DNA of 36,356 bases, taken from Brevundimonas denitrificans. GTDB lineage: Bacteria > Pseudomonadota > Alphaproteobacteria > Caulobacterales > Caulobacteraceae. Below the pieces are notes generated by a model. It saw only the letters and a program-made list of their open reading frames with translations. It had not been told where the DNA came from and did no database searches. Of this stretch, positions 21,985-30,820 are shown one piece after another. Position numbers and translations under genes: made by a program. The stretch is taken from assembly GCF_030160755.1 (NCBI RefSeq), contig NZ_BSOY01000021.1:1-36356 (forward strand), in the 5' to 3' direction. The stretch's first letter is position 1, and each line of letters begins with the position of its first letter.

Positions 21985-24046
21985 CCAGCTCCCGCACCAG
22001 CCCGTCCATCCCGTACACATCCCGCAGCGCCGTGGTCACGGCGCCGGTGGTCACGATCACCGAGCGGTTGACGTTGCGGTCATAGCCGTAGGCGTTGCGC
22101 TGGGTCAGGACGGTGGAGTCGAAATTGGCCCCCAGGATCTCGCCCGCCGCATTGACGACCGGCGAGCCTGACGAGCCGCCGATGGTGTCCGAGGACAGGG
22201 TCATGTTCATCACCGTGTCGCCGTCGATCCGCTCGCGCGCGGCCAGCAGCCGCGGGGCGACGTCGAACGGCGGGGCGCCGGTCGCCCGGTCCCACAGGCC
22301 GTCGAAGGTGGTGAAGGGGCCCCAGCGCTGGCCGGGCACGTCCGAGCCCTCGATCTTGCCGTAGGTCAGCCGCAGCGTGCCGGTCGCGTCCGGATAGACG
22401 CTGTCGCCATAGGCCTGGAAGCGCAGGGTCGACAGGCGCTCCGAGGCGCGGTCGGTCGGGGCCTGGACCTTTTCCTCCCACTCCGAGCGGATGGCGCGGG
22501 TCTCGTCCTGGATCGCCAGCAGATACTGGATCAGCGGGTCCTGCGAGGCCTCGACGGCGGCCAGTCCGCCTTCCCACAGGGCGCGGCGCACGGCGGGATC
22601 GGCCAGGGTCGTGCCCTCGATCAGCCGGGCCGACAGCTGTTCAGGCGACTCCCGTCCCAGCAGGCCGCGCACCGACGGATGGTCGACCGTCAGCCACTCG
22701 CGGGTCTTGGACAGCCACCACTCCATCCGCACCTGCTCGAGGCCCGGATAGACCGGCCGCTCGGCGAACAGGCCGGACTGGACGCCCGACAGGCGGCTGT
22801 CGGCGTATTCCGGAAGCCGCTCGGCCGAGGGCTTGGCCCGCTCCTGCGCCCCGCGCACCAGCGTCCGGGCCCAGCTGAACAGCTGCGAGCCGCCGGCGAC
22901 CGGCGTGGTCCCCATGCCGGTGCCGCCCTCCAGCAGCGCCATGGCGGGATAGAGGTCGCGCACGATCGGCTGGGCCGCGCCCAGCGTCGTCCACGGATTG
23001 GCGTCGCCGGCGCCGGCCTCGGCGCGGGCGCGGAAGTCGGTTTCCTGTTCGGCCTTCATGGCCATGAATCCGGGGTCGGTCAGGGCCCGCATCCGGCCCA
23101 GCCCGCGCTTGTAGGTGTTTTCCAGGCTGACGATCGGATCCATGGCCTCGAAGGCCTGCCGCTCGCCCTCCTGCGAATAGCGGATCAGCCGCCCGCGCAG
23201 CTCGGACGCCAGCAGCTGGTCCATCGGCAGGACCACGTCGCGGATGGTGAACAGCTGGTCCTGGGTCAGCAGCCGCTGCGTCGCGCCGGGGCTGCCCGTG
23301 ACGAACACCGGCGTGCCCTCGACGGGCTGTGAGGCGTTCCAGACGAAATGGGTCGGCGTCGCCGCCGGGGCGTCGTTCTCGTACAGCCGGATGAAGGCGG
23401 CATCGATGGCGAAGCGGGGGAAGCTGAAATTGTCCAGATCGCCGCCGAAGGTCGCCGCCCGGTCCTCGGGCGCGAAGGCCAGCCGGACGTCGCTGTACTT
23501 CTTGTAGGTGTAGAGCTTGAACTGGCCGCCGCGGTACAGGCTGACCACCTGACAGCGTTTGCCGGCGTCTCCGCCGCAGGCTTCCTGCTCGATCCGGCCC
23601 GCCTCGGCGTCGCGCGCCCGGGTGAAGGCCTGGCCCTCGAGGCCCGCGCCGGCGGCGTGCATCCGCTCGGTGACATCCGTGATGTCGGTCAGGATTTCCG
23701 CCGTCCCGCCCGGGCATTTGCGCTCTTCCTCGCGCGTGCGGGGGGTGAAGCCGGTCTCGGCGTAGTTCACCGCCTGGGTCGACAGATTGGCCACGCAGGT
23801 GGCGACGCAGTGGTTGTTGGTCATCACCAGCCCCTCGGCCGAGACCACGCCCGCCGAACAGCCGCCGAACTTGACCGAACTCAGCCGCACCCGGTCCAGC
23901 CAGGCCTGGTCGATGTTGGTCCCCAGCGTGGCGTTGGCCCGCGCGATAGGGAAGTTGTCGAAGGTCCACATGCCCTCTTCCGCGCTGGCGCTGGAGGCGG
24001 CGAATGCGAGGACGACGAACGAGGCGGCGGCTGTGAGGTGACGCAT
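21974..24046 (-). CDS. S46-family dipeptidyl-peptidase, paralogue 1 (690 aa)
   Basis: A periplasmic serine exopeptidase of the DPP7/DPP11 family, which removes dipeptides from the N-termini of oligopeptides. Signal peptide about residues 1-22 (ending SSASA before EEGMW). EEGMWTFDNFPI is the family's N-terminal signature. The catalytic His is H79 (MTNNHC), the Asp is in SFPRFAIDAAF and the Ser is S626 (GGSSGSP). At 18 residues after the catalytic Ser, the S1-specificity position, it has Ser (S644, in FDSTVL), where DPP7 has Gly and DPP11 Arg. AAGGAG seven bases before the ATG at 24046 fixes the start. It lies downstream of its paralogue, with a palindromic repeat filling the gap. Confidence 0.95.
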   Translation of the reverse strand: MRHLTAAASFVVLAFAASSASAEEGMWTFDNFPIARANATLGTNIDQAWLDRVRLSSVKFGGCSAGVVSAEGLVMTNNHCVATCVANLSTQAVNYAETGFTPRTREEERKCPGGTAEILTDITDVTERMHAAGAGLEGQAFTRARDAEAGRIEQEACGGDAGKRCQVVSLYRGGQFKLYTYKKYSDVRLAFAPEDRAATFGGDLDNFSFPRFAIDAAFIRLYENDAPAATPTHFVWNASQPVEGTPVFVTGSPGATQRLLTQDQLFTIRDVVLPMDQLLASELRGRLIRYSQEGERQAFEAMDPIVSLENTYKRGLGRMRALTDPGFMAMKAEQETDFRARAEAGAGDANPWTTLGAAQPIVRDLYPAMALLEGGTGMGTTPVAGGSQLFSWARTLVRGAQERAKPSAERLPEYADSRLSGVQSGLFAERPVYPGLEQVRMEWWLSKTREWLTVDHPSVRGLLGRESPEQLSARLIEGTTLADPAVRRALWEGGLAAVEASQDPLIQYLLAIQDETRAIRSEWEEKVQAPTDRASERLSTLRFQAYGDSVYPDATGTLRLTYGKIEGSDVPGQRWGPFTTFDGLWDRATGAPPFDVAPRLLAARERIDGDTVMNMTLSSDTIGGSSGSPVVNAAGEILGANFDSTVLTQRNAYGYDRNVNRSVIVTTGAVTTALRDVYGMDGLVRELGVR

Positions 24047-24058
24047 GTTTTACTCCTT

Positions 24059-24231
24059 CCTTCTCCCCTTGCGGGAGAAGGTGGCCCGCGCAGCGGGTCG
24101 GATGAGGGGTCGTGCCGGCGTCGGCCAGCGGGCGAACGGACCATGAATGACGAAGGGGTCGCCCGGCAAGACCGGAGCGACCCCTCATCCGTCAGGCTTC
24201 GCCTGACACCTTCTCCCGCAAGGGGAGAAGG
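24059..24231. repeat. inverted pair of CCTTCTCCCC/GATGAGGGGTCG repeats (REPIN-like) between the two S46 genes
   Basis: Two 54-base units in opposite orientation (24059-24112 and 24178-24231) enclose 65 bases. Each unit has an outer hairpin (TTCTCCCCTTGCGGGAGAA), an inner hairpin whose sequence differs but whose pairing is kept (CCCGCGCAGCGGG in one, TCAGGCTTCGCCTGA in the other) and a GGATGAGGGGTCG block. Similar repeats are common in alphaproteobacterial intergenic DNA. The left unit ends beside the ribosome-binding site of paralogue 1, so it forms its 5' leader. Confidence 0.85.
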
Positions 24232-24235
24232 ACGC

Positions 24236-26305
24236 TTACTCCACCCCCAGCTCTTCCAGCAGGTGCGGGCTCGGATAGATGTTGCGCAGGGCTTCGGTGA
24301 TCGCCGCCGTCGACACCGACACCGTCCGGTTCAGTTCCCCGTCATAGCCATAGGCGCCGCCCAGCGAGTGGATGTTGCCGTCGAAGGCCGCGCCGATGAC
24401 TTCGCCGGCGGCGTTGATCACGGGCGAGCCCGAGTTGCCGCCGATGATGTCGTTGGTCGAGGTGAAGTCGAACACCGTGTCCTTGTTGACCCGGCTTTCG
24501 TTGTCGATGAAGGCCTGGGCCGCGTTGAACGGCTCCGCGCCCGTCGCCCGCTCGTACAGGCCGCCCATATAGGTGAAGGCCGGCACGGTGACGCCGCGAT
24601 AGCTCCAGCCCGCGACCTGGCCGTACGACAGGCGCAGCGAGAAGGTGGCGTCGGGATACTGGTTGGTGCCGTAGACCGCGAACCGGGCCTGGGCGACCTT
24701 TTCGGCCGCGCGGGCGGTCGGGGCGTTGACCTCGGCGGCCCAGCGCGCGCCGATCGCCGAGGCGGCGGCGTCATTGGCGATGATGAAGGCCAGCAGCGGA
24801 TCGGCGGCCGCCATCTGTTCCGTGGTCATCGCCGCGGCCTGGGCGCGGAAGGCGGCGTCGCCCATCCGGGTGCCCGAGATCAGCCGGTCGGCCAGCGCTT
24901 CCGGGCTCTCGCGGCCCAGCAGCGTCTTCACGTCCGGATGATCGACCGTCAGATATTCGCGGGTCTTGGACAGCCAGTAGCGGAGGCGGATTTCCTCCAT
25001 CTCCATCGAGATCGGCGTCTCGGCGCCCACGGTGGCGACAAGACGCGCGCGCTGCGCCTCGGTCATCGTCGTATTCTTCGACGCCCGCACGATGGCGCGG
25101 GCCATCTGGTACAGGGTCGAGCCGCCGCCGGCGGCCTGTTCCAGCTGCCGGACCGGCAGGTACAGCTCGCGCGCGGTCGCCTGCACCCGCTCGAGGTCGG
25201 CCCACGGGTCGCCGATCTGCTGGACCAGGTTGGGATCGGCGGCCACCCGGGCGCGCAGCTCGGTCTCGGCTTCGCGTCGGGCGCCGAGGAACTCGGGATC
25301 CAGCAGGGCCTGATGTTGGCCGTACTGGGCCTTGAAGCCGTTCTCGAGACCGAAGATCGGGTCGAACGACACGCGCTTGGCTTCGTCGCCGGTCAGCGAA
25401 TATTCGAGCAGCCGGCCGCGCAGCTCCGAGCTCTGGATCAGGGTGATCGGCAGCTGCTGGTCACGCAGGCGCTCGAGCTGGCTCATCGTCAGCAGGCGCG
25501 AGGTCGAGCCGGGGTTGCCGGCGACGAAGACCGGGTCGCCCTCGGCCGGGGCGTTCGGGTTCCAGCGCAGGAAGCCGGGGCTCTCGACCGGACGGCCGTC
25601 CTCATAGGCGCGCAGGAAGCCCGCATCGAGGGCGTAGCGCGGGAAGTTGAAATTGTCGGGGTCGCCGCCGAAGAAGGCCGCCTGGTTCTCGGGGGCGAAC
25701 ACCAGCCGGACGTCTTCATAACGGCGGAATTTGTACAGGGCGAACCGGCCGCCGCGGTAGAAGCTGATGACCTGGCAGTTGAACTTCGGATCGCCGGCGC
25801 AGGCCTCGGTCTGGATCGCATTGGTCGCGGCCGTGCGGGCCGCGTTGAAGGCCGCGCCTTCCAGGCCGACGCCGGCGCCCAGCACCCGGTCGGTCACATC
25901 GACGATGTCGACCAGCACCTCGGCGGTCTGGCCGGGGCAGCGCTTCTCTTCCTCGCGGTTGGCGGTCAGGAAGCCGTTCTTCACATAGTCCTGCTGGGGC
26001 GACGACAGCTCCTGGGCGCAGCCGACGACGCAGTGCCAGTTGGTCAGGATCAGACCCTGGTCGGACACGAAGGAGGCCGAACAGCCCTGGATGCGGACGG
26101 CGGCGTTGCGGACGCGGTCCAGCCACGCCTGGTCGATCCGGGTGCCGTATTTGTCATTGACCATCTGGATCGGGAAATTGTCGAACGTCCACATGCCTTC
26201 ATCGGCGCGGGCGGTGGAAGGCGTGGCCATCAGGGCCAGCACGCCGGCGACAGCGGCGATCGAGGCGGTCGCCGACACGGCGGCGCGGAGCGAACGAAGC
26301 AGCAT
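24236..26305 (-). CDS. S46-family dipeptidyl-peptidase, paralogue 2 (689 aa)
   Basis: Same family and role as the downstream paralogue. I chose the ATG at 26305, which follows GGGAGA and begins a good signal peptide (about residues 1-34, ending STARA before DEGMW); an in-frame ATG at 26365 would add 20 residues. The catalytic His is H91 (LTNWHC), the Asp is in NFPRYALDAGF and the Ser is S625 (GGNSGSP). The S1 position 18 residues later is Gly (G643, in FDGNIHS), as in DPP7-type enzymes, which prefer hydrophobic penultimate residues. It is first in a likely two-gene unit and diverges from the export operon across 193 bp. Confidence 0.95.
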   Translation of the reverse strand: MLLRSLRAAVSATASIAAVAGVLALMATPSTARADEGMWTFDNFPIQMVNDKYGTRIDQAWLDRVRNAAVRIQGCSASFVSDQGLILTNWHCVVGCAQELSSPQQDYVKNGFLTANREEEKRCPGQTAEVLVDIVDVTDRVLGAGVGLEGAAFNAARTAATNAIQTEACAGDPKFNCQVISFYRGGRFALYKFRRYEDVRLVFAPENQAAFFGGDPDNFNFPRYALDAGFLRAYEDGRPVESPGFLRWNPNAPAEGDPVFVAGNPGSTSRLLTMSQLERLRDQQLPITLIQSSELRGRLLEYSLTGDEAKRVSFDPIFGLENGFKAQYGQHQALLDPEFLGARREAETELRARVAADPNLVQQIGDPWADLERVQATARELYLPVRQLEQAAGGGSTLYQMARAIVRASKNTTMTEAQRARLVATVGAETPISMEMEEIRLRYWLSKTREYLTVDHPDVKTLLGRESPEALADRLISGTRMGDAAFRAQAAAMTTEQMAAADPLLAFIIANDAAASAIGARWAAEVNAPTARAAEKVAQARFAVYGTNQYPDATFSLRLSYGQVAGWSYRGVTVPAFTYMGGLYERATGAEPFNAAQAFIDNESRVNKDTVFDFTSTNDIIGGNSGSPVINAAGEVIGAAFDGNIHSLGGAYGYDGELNRTVSVSTAAITEALRNIYPSPHLLEELGVE

Positions 26306-26498
26306 TCTGCGAAATCTCCCAGGGTGTCGGCGGATGTCGCCGATCGTTGTCATCTGCATAGACACGATGAACGGTTTTCGTCCATCGCCGCGCGCCGGCT
26401 TACAAATCCGTAACGGTGATCGCCTTACCCCGATTTAACTTGGCCCCGCTCCCTTGCATCGTCAGATAGCTGTCAACGTCAGGGGTCTTTCCGTTTCC

Positions 26499-27671
26499 AT
26501 GTCGCTTGCACTTTCAACCCTTCTCTATGAGTGGCGGCGCTATATGGCCGCCGTCATGGCCCTGGCCCTGTCAGGCCTGCTGGTGCTCGCCATGACCGGC
26601 GTCTTCATCGGCATCGGCAAGGGCTTCACCGCCACGATCGAGCGGTCCAGCGCCGACATCATCATCATGCAGCCGGGCGCCACCAGCCTGATGGGCGGCC
26701 CCTCGGGCGTGCCGCGCCGCTTCATCCCCCTGGCCTATCGCAATCCGCAGGTGATCGAGGTTCAGCCGCTGGACGGCGCCGGCGGCTCCTTCCAGTCGGT
26801 CAAGAACGTCGACCCCACCATGTCCCAGGCCGAACGGGCCCGTCAGGGCGCGCCGAAGCAGGAATTCGTCCAGGCCAGCATCATCGACACCACGCCCGGC
26901 GCCGTCACCATTCCCACCGACTATTCCCAGGAGCTGGTCGACGCCCTGCGCCAGCCCTACACCGTCGCCATCGACGAAACGGCCGTCACAAAACTCGGCG
27001 TCAAGCTCGGCGACCGGGCCCTCTACAACGGTCAGACCGTCACCGTGGTCGGCATCACGCGCGGCTATCCGAACATGATGCAGGCCAATATCGTCATGTC
27101 GCGCGACACCCTGCGGATGCTCGGCCAGGCCGATACCGGCCCGCGGGTCGGGCCCCTGATGATCAAGCTGCGCGATCCGGCCCAGGCGACGGTCGTCGCC
27201 GCCCAGCTGAACGCCCTCGGCGAAGGCCAGTGGAAGGCATGGACCCGTCAGGAGCTGGCCGACGCCAACGCCGGCGCCATGTTCGAGGAAGGCATTCTCG
27301 TGATCATCATCGGCGGCTGCGTGGTGCTGGGCACCATCATCGGCGTGGCCATCACCTGGCAGACCCTGCGCGGCGCCATCATGGCCAATATCAAGGAGTT
27401 CGCCTCGCTGCGGGCCCTCGGCGTCGGCATGGGCTCGCTCAATCGCATCGTCATGGAGCTCAGCTTCTGGGTCGGCCTCGTCGGCGTCGCCGCCGCCATC
27501 GGCCTCACCCTGCTGGTGCAGATGCTGGCCATGGCCAACGCCGTGATCATCGCCCTGCCGCCGATCCTGCTGCTCATCGTCGGCGGCGGCCTCGTCGTCA
27601 TCGCCATGCTGTCGGGCCTGCTGTCCCTCGGCATCCTCAAGAACAGCCAGCCCGCGGACCTGCTGCGATGA
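26499..27671 (+). CDS. ABC transporter permease, DevC/MacB-like (FtsX fold)
   Basis: A 390-residue inner-membrane permease with the FtsX/MacB layout: one N-terminal helix (YMAAVMALALSGLLVLAMTG), a large periplasmic domain of about 230 residues, then three helices (GILVIIIGGCVVLGTIIGVA; WVGLVGVAAAIGLTLLVQML; PPILLLIVGGGLVVIAMLSG). The opening ALSTLLYEWRRY resembles cyanobacterial DevC. It works with the following ATPase and HlyD-type adaptor, probably as an export pump or for moving a lipid or peptide across the envelope; the cargo is unknown. I prefer the ATG at 26499; a TTG at 26454 is in frame. The stop overlaps the next start (ATGA). Confidence 0.88.
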   Translation: MSLALSTLLYEWRRYMAAVMALALSGLLVLAMTGVFIGIGKGFTATIERSSADIIIMQPGATSLMGGPSGVPRRFIPLAYRNPQVIEVQPLDGAGGSFQSVKNVDPTMSQAERARQGAPKQEFVQASIIDTTPGAVTIPTDYSQELVDALRQPYTVAIDETAVTKLGVKLGDRALYNGQTVTVVGITRGYPNMMQANIVMSRDTLRMLGQADTGPRVGPLMIKLRDPAQATVVAAQLNALGEGQWKAWTRQELADANAGAMFEEGILVIIIGGCVVLGTIIGVAITWQTLRGAIMANIKEFASLRALGVGMGSLNRIVMELSFWVGLVGVAAAIGLTLLVQMLAMANAVIIALPPILLLIVGGGLVVIAMLSGLLSLGILKNSQPADLLR

Positions 27672-28420
27672 GCAAGACCAGCACCCACGGCAAGCACGGC
27701 GACTTCGCGATCGAGGCCAAGGGCCTGGTGAAGCGATTCAAGTCCGGCAAGGCCTTCATCGAGGTCCTGAAGGGCGTGGATTTCGACGCCCGCCACGGCG
27801 ACCTGACCATGGTCATGGGTCCCTCGGGCTCGGGCAAGTCGACCCTGATCGCCGCCCTGTCCGGCCTGCTGCGGCCCGAAGAGGGCCGGGTGGACACCCT
27901 CGACGTCGACGACCTCTGGAAACTGTCGTCGGGCAAGATCGACAAATTCCGCCTCGACCACTGCGGCTTCATCTTCCAGGGCTTCAACCTCTTCCCCGCC
28001 CTGACCGCCCTGCAACAGGTCGAGGTGGTGCTGAAATTCCAGGGCCTGTCCAAGGGCGACGCCAAGCGCCAGGCGACCGCGACGCTCAAGGAAGTCGGCC
28101 TCGGCAACCGCCTCGGCCAGCGGCCCTCGGCCCTGTCGGGCGGCGAGAAGCAGCGCGTCGCCATCGCCCGCTGTCTGGCCAAGAACCCGCAGATCCTGTT
28201 CGCCGACGAACCGACCTCCGCCCTCGACGGCGAGAACGGCCAGATCGTCATCCGTCTGTTGCGCCGGGCCGCCACTGAACACGGCGCCGCCGTCATCTGC
28301 GTGACCCACGACCCTCGCCTCGAGGAATGGGCCGACCGCGTCATCAAGATCGAAGACGGCGTGATCATCGACGACCAACGCCGCACCCCCAATCCCGACG
28401 CCACGCTGGCCTCGCACTGA
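27668..28420 (+). CDS. ABC transporter ATP-binding protein
   Basis: A 250-residue ATPase of the LolD/MacB/DevA group. Walker A GPSGSGKST, the Q-loop FIFQGFNLFPALTALQQVEV, signature LSGGEKQRVAIARCLA, Walker B ILFADEPTSALD and the switch His in VTHDPRLEEWADRV are all present. It pairs with the FtsX-type permease and starts four bases before that gene's end, which implies tight translational coupling. It acts on the cytoplasmic side of the inner membrane. Confidence 0.96.
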   Translation: MSKTSTHGKHGDFAIEAKGLVKRFKSGKAFIEVLKGVDFDARHGDLTMVMGPSGSGKSTLIAALSGLLRPEEGRVDTLDVDDLWKLSSGKIDKFRLDHCGFIFQGFNLFPALTALQQVEVVLKFQGLSKGDAKRQATATLKEVGLGNRLGQRPSALSGGEKQRVAIARCLAKNPQILFADEPTSALDGENGQIVIRLLRRAATEHGAAVICVTHDPRLEEWADRVIKIEDGVIIDDQRRTPNPDATLASH

Positions 28421-28440
28421 ACCGTCCCAGGAACTACGTC

Positions 28441-29457
28441 ATGCCCGCCTTCCTCAAGAAAAAATGGCTCTGGATCGGCCTCGTGCTGATCGTCGTCGTC
28501 ATCGTCGGCTTCACCTTCATGCAGAACGCCGGCAAGGCGAAGAAGGCCGAGGAAGAGAAGGCCGCCGCCACCCGGGTCGAAAGCCCCTATGCGGCCATCG
28601 CCAACGGCAAGGTCGATGTCGAGGGGGGCATCATCCAGATCGCGGCCCGCCGCGGCGGCGTCGTCCGCGAGGTGCTGGTGCAGGAGGGCGACCGCGTCGT
28701 CGCCGGCCAGATCCTCGCCCGTCAGGAAGACGACGAGCCCCGTCTGGCCCTGCAGAGCGCCAACGCCGACGTCGCCCAGGCCGAAAGTCAGCTGCGACTG
28801 ATCCAGGTCGACATCCGCACCGCCCAGCGCGAGCACGACCGCCTCGCCCGTCTGGTCGAGTCCAACTTCGTCGCCGCCTCGCGCATGGACCAGGCCCGCG
28901 ACGCCATCGCCACCGCCCAGGCCCGGCTCGGCTCGCAGCAGGCGGCCGTCCAGACCGCCCGCGCCCGCCGCGACCAGGCCGCCTACAATGTCGAGCTGAC
29001 GGTGATCCGCGCGCCCCAGTCGGGCCGTATCGTGCGCCGCTACGCCAACCCCGGCGCCGGCGCCTCGACCCTGAACGTGTCCAACATGTTCGACCTCGAG
29101 CCCGACGCCCCGCGCATCGCCCGCGCTGAGATCGTCGAGAGCGACATCCCCAACATCACCCCCGGCCAGGCCGTGGAGATCACCCCCGAGGGCGATCCGT
29201 CCAAGGTCTATGTCGGCGCCGTCCTGCGCCGCGCCGCCGTCTTCGGCGCCCGCAAGCTGGCCTCTGACGATCCGTCGCAGCGTTCGGACGAGCGCGTGGT
29301 CGAGGTCGTCGTCACCGCCGGCGACGCCCCCCTGCTGATCGGCCAGCGCGTGCTGGTGAAATTCATGAAGCCCGGCGAGACCGCCGGCGCCCCCCGCGCC
29401 GCCGCCGTCGGCGTCCCCGCCGGCCGCGCCATGCGGGCTCCCGCGCAGGCGGGGTAG
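28441..29457 (+). CDS. HlyD/DevB-type periplasmic adaptor protein
   Basis: A 338-residue membrane-fusion protein. A short basic N-terminus and one membrane helix (WLWIGLVLIVVVIVGFTFM) anchor it, followed by a lipoyl-like half (RGGVVREVLVQEGDRVVAGQ), a long coiled-coil hairpin (about residues 100-185, LQSANADVAQAESQLRLIQV) and the second lipoyl half and barrel (VIRAPQSGRIVRRYANPG). It should link the ABC permease to an outer-membrane channel; no TolC gene is in this operon. It lies 20 bases after the ATPase gene. The C-terminus is a low-complexity Ala/Gly tail, and heptamer palindrome C begins three bases after the stop. Confidence 0.92.
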   Translation: MPAFLKKKWLWIGLVLIVVVIVGFTFMQNAGKAKKAEEEKAAATRVESPYAAIANGKVDVEGGIIQIAARRGGVVREVLVQEGDRVVAGQILARQEDDEPRLALQSANADVAQAESQLRLIQVDIRTAQREHDRLARLVESNFVAASRMDQARDAIATAQARLGSQQAAVQTARARRDQAAYNVELTVIRAPQSGRIVRRYANPGAGASTLNVSNMFDLEPDAPRIARAEIVESDIPNITPGQAVEITPEGDPSKVYVGAVLRRAAVFGARKLASDDPSQRSDERVVEVVVTAGDAPLLIGQRVLVKFMKPGETAGAPRAAAVGVPAGRAMRAPAQAG

Positions 29458-29459
29458 GC

Positions 29460-29585
29460 GTGATTAGTGGCTAGTGGCTGGTGGCTAGTGATTGCAGCCT
29501 CATCGCCTGCGGGAGGCGGCGCGGTCCGCGCTCGCGCACCGGCGGCGGCCAGCCACTAATCACTAGCCACTAGCCACTACCCACT
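29460..29585. repeat. heptamer palindrome element, copy C
   Basis: The left arm 29466-29494 (AGTGGCT, AGTGGCT, GGTGGCT, AGTGATT, G) pairs with 29557-29585 at 26 of 29 positions; a further partial heptamer precedes it. The 62-base loop is GC-rich and starts CAGCC, like the loop of copy A. The left end lies three bases after the HlyD-type stop; the right end shares one base with the crotonase stop codon. Confidence 0.85.
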
Positions 29586-30382
29586 CACCCGCCGGTGAAG
29601 CTCGCCCCCCGCTTCTCCAGCGCCGCCGTCACCCCTTCCAGATGGTCCTCGCTCAGGTGCGCCAGCGCCTGCATCGAGGCGGTCATCTCGAGGATCTGGT
29701 CGAAGGTCGCGTCGCGGCCCTGGCGCAGCAGGGCCTTGGTCATGCGCAGGGCCTGGGGCGCGCGTGAGGCCACCTCCTCCGCGATCGCCATGGCCTCGGC
29801 CATCAGCGCTTCGGGCGCGACCACCCGGCTGACCAGCCCCCACTCCATCGCCGTCGGCGCATCCAGCACCCGGGCGGTGAACAGCATTTCCGCGGCCCGC
29901 GCATAGCCGATGTTGCGCGGCATCAGCCAGGCGCCCCCGTCCCCCGGCAGTATGCCCAGCTTCAGGAAGGGCACGCCGAAACTGGCGGTCTCCGAGGCGA
30001 TGCGGATGTCGGCCAGCCCGGCGATGTCGCAGCCCAGCCCCATGGCCGGCCCGTTCACCGCCGCGATCAGCGGAACCTCGAGCCCGTAGAGCGAGCGCAC
30101 GATCCGGTGCACCACCCGGCGATAGCGCTCCCGGATCTCCGCCCCCGAGCCGGCGAACATGTCGCGCCGGTCCTTCATCGCCTTCAGGTCGCCGCCGGCC
30201 GAAAACGCCCGCCCGGCCCCGGTCAGGACCACGCAACGCACGCCCGGGTCCGCATTGACCGCCTCGCAGGCCGCCGCGAAGGCCTCGCCGTCCTCCAGGT
30301 CGGGCAGGGCGTTCAGCCGGTCGGGCCGGTCCAGGGTCCAGAGTTCGATATGGTCGCGGCGGTCTCGGCGGATCAGGGTCAT
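29585..30382 (-). CDS. crotonase-fold protein (enoyl-CoA hydratase/isomerase family)
   Basis: A 265-residue crotonase-superfamily member. The oxyanion-hole segments are present: AFSAGGDLKAM (residues 60-70) and NGPAMGLGCDIAGLADIRIA (110-129). The two catalytic glutamates of classical enoyl-CoA hydratase are not: the first is Asp (D119) and the second is a hydrophobic residue (FGVPFL, F139), and the loop is PGDGGAW rather than PGAGGTQ. It is therefore probably not a standard hydratase and may act on another acyl-CoA. The ATG at 30382 is the preferred start; the frame stays open upstream, overlapping the next gene. It converges on the HlyD-type gene. Confidence 0.88.
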   Translation of the reverse strand: MTLIRRDRRDHIELWTLDRPDRLNALPDLEDGEAFAAACEAVNADPGVRCVVLTGAGRAFSAGGDLKAMKDRRDMFAGSGAEIRERYRRVVHRIVRSLYGLEVPLIAAVNGPAMGLGCDIAGLADIRIASETASFGVPFLKLGILPGDGGAWLMPRNIGYARAAEMLFTARVLDAPTAMEWGLVSRVVAPEALMAEAMAIAEEVASRAPQALRMTKALLRQGRDATFDQILEMTASMQALAHLSEDHLEGVTAALEKRGASFTGG

Positions 30383-30419
30383 CCGCCCGATGTGCCGCAG
30401 GCGCGTCCCCGCCGCAATG

Positions 30420-30749
30420 TCACGTCCGCGAGGGCTTGCCCGACAGCGACCACCAGGCCCGCATGCCGGCGGTGTCCGCGGCGTCTTCGGGCGGCGGTTC
30501 GATCGCCGCCTCGGCCGCGGCCAGGCTGACGAAGCTGCGCACCACCGCGGCGGACGGCGGCGCGGCCCAGTCCTCGTCGATGAAACAGGCCGGTTCGGCG
30601 GCGGGCGTTTCGTCACGCGCCCCAGGCGGCGCGGGGGTCGGCCGCACCGCCGCGGCCAGCGAAAAGTCCACCCCGCGGTCCTCGGACCAGCCGGTTCGCC
30701 ATGGCCGCATGAGCGTCATGGCGACGAGCGTCGCCTTCAGCCTGAACAT
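30420..30749 (-). CDS. hypothetical protein, 109 aa
   Basis: The ATG at 30749 is preceded by a purine-rich GAGGGGTGGGGA stretch. The N-terminus is basic and moderately hydrophobic (MFRLKATLVAMTLMRPWRTG), a weak membrane or signal segment; the middle is Ala/Pro-rich and probably disordered, and the end is WWSLSGKPSRT. No family was recognised. It lies 37 bases before the crotonase gene on the same strand, but no function follows from that. Composition is compatible with a real gene; homologues would be needed for confidence. Confidence 0.5.
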   Translation of the reverse strand: MFRLKATLVAMTLMRPWRTGWSEDRGVDFSLAAAVRPTPAPPGARDETPAAEPACFIDEDWAAPPSAAVVRSFVSLAAAEAAIEPPPEDAADTAGMRAWWSLSGKPSRT

Positions 30750-30820
30750 GGTCCCCACCCCTCGAGTAATTACTCTGGCACAGGTTGAGCGATCACGCGA
30801 ATGACGAACCCTGACGGGTG

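Noticed and set aside
23348..26413. A 1021-codon open frame on the + strand, antisense to both S46 peptidase genes
   Set aside because: It is a by-product of strong GC3 bias on the true strand: the product is low-complexity (Arg/Gly/Ala/Asp/His-rich), matches no family and reads through a palindromic repeat, while the minus strand encodes two intact enzymes.
29960..30616. N-terminal extension of the crotonase-like protein to 343 residues
   Set aside because: The extra residues are Arg/Pro-rich low complexity and overlap another likely gene; the crotonase fold begins directly after the ATG at 30382.
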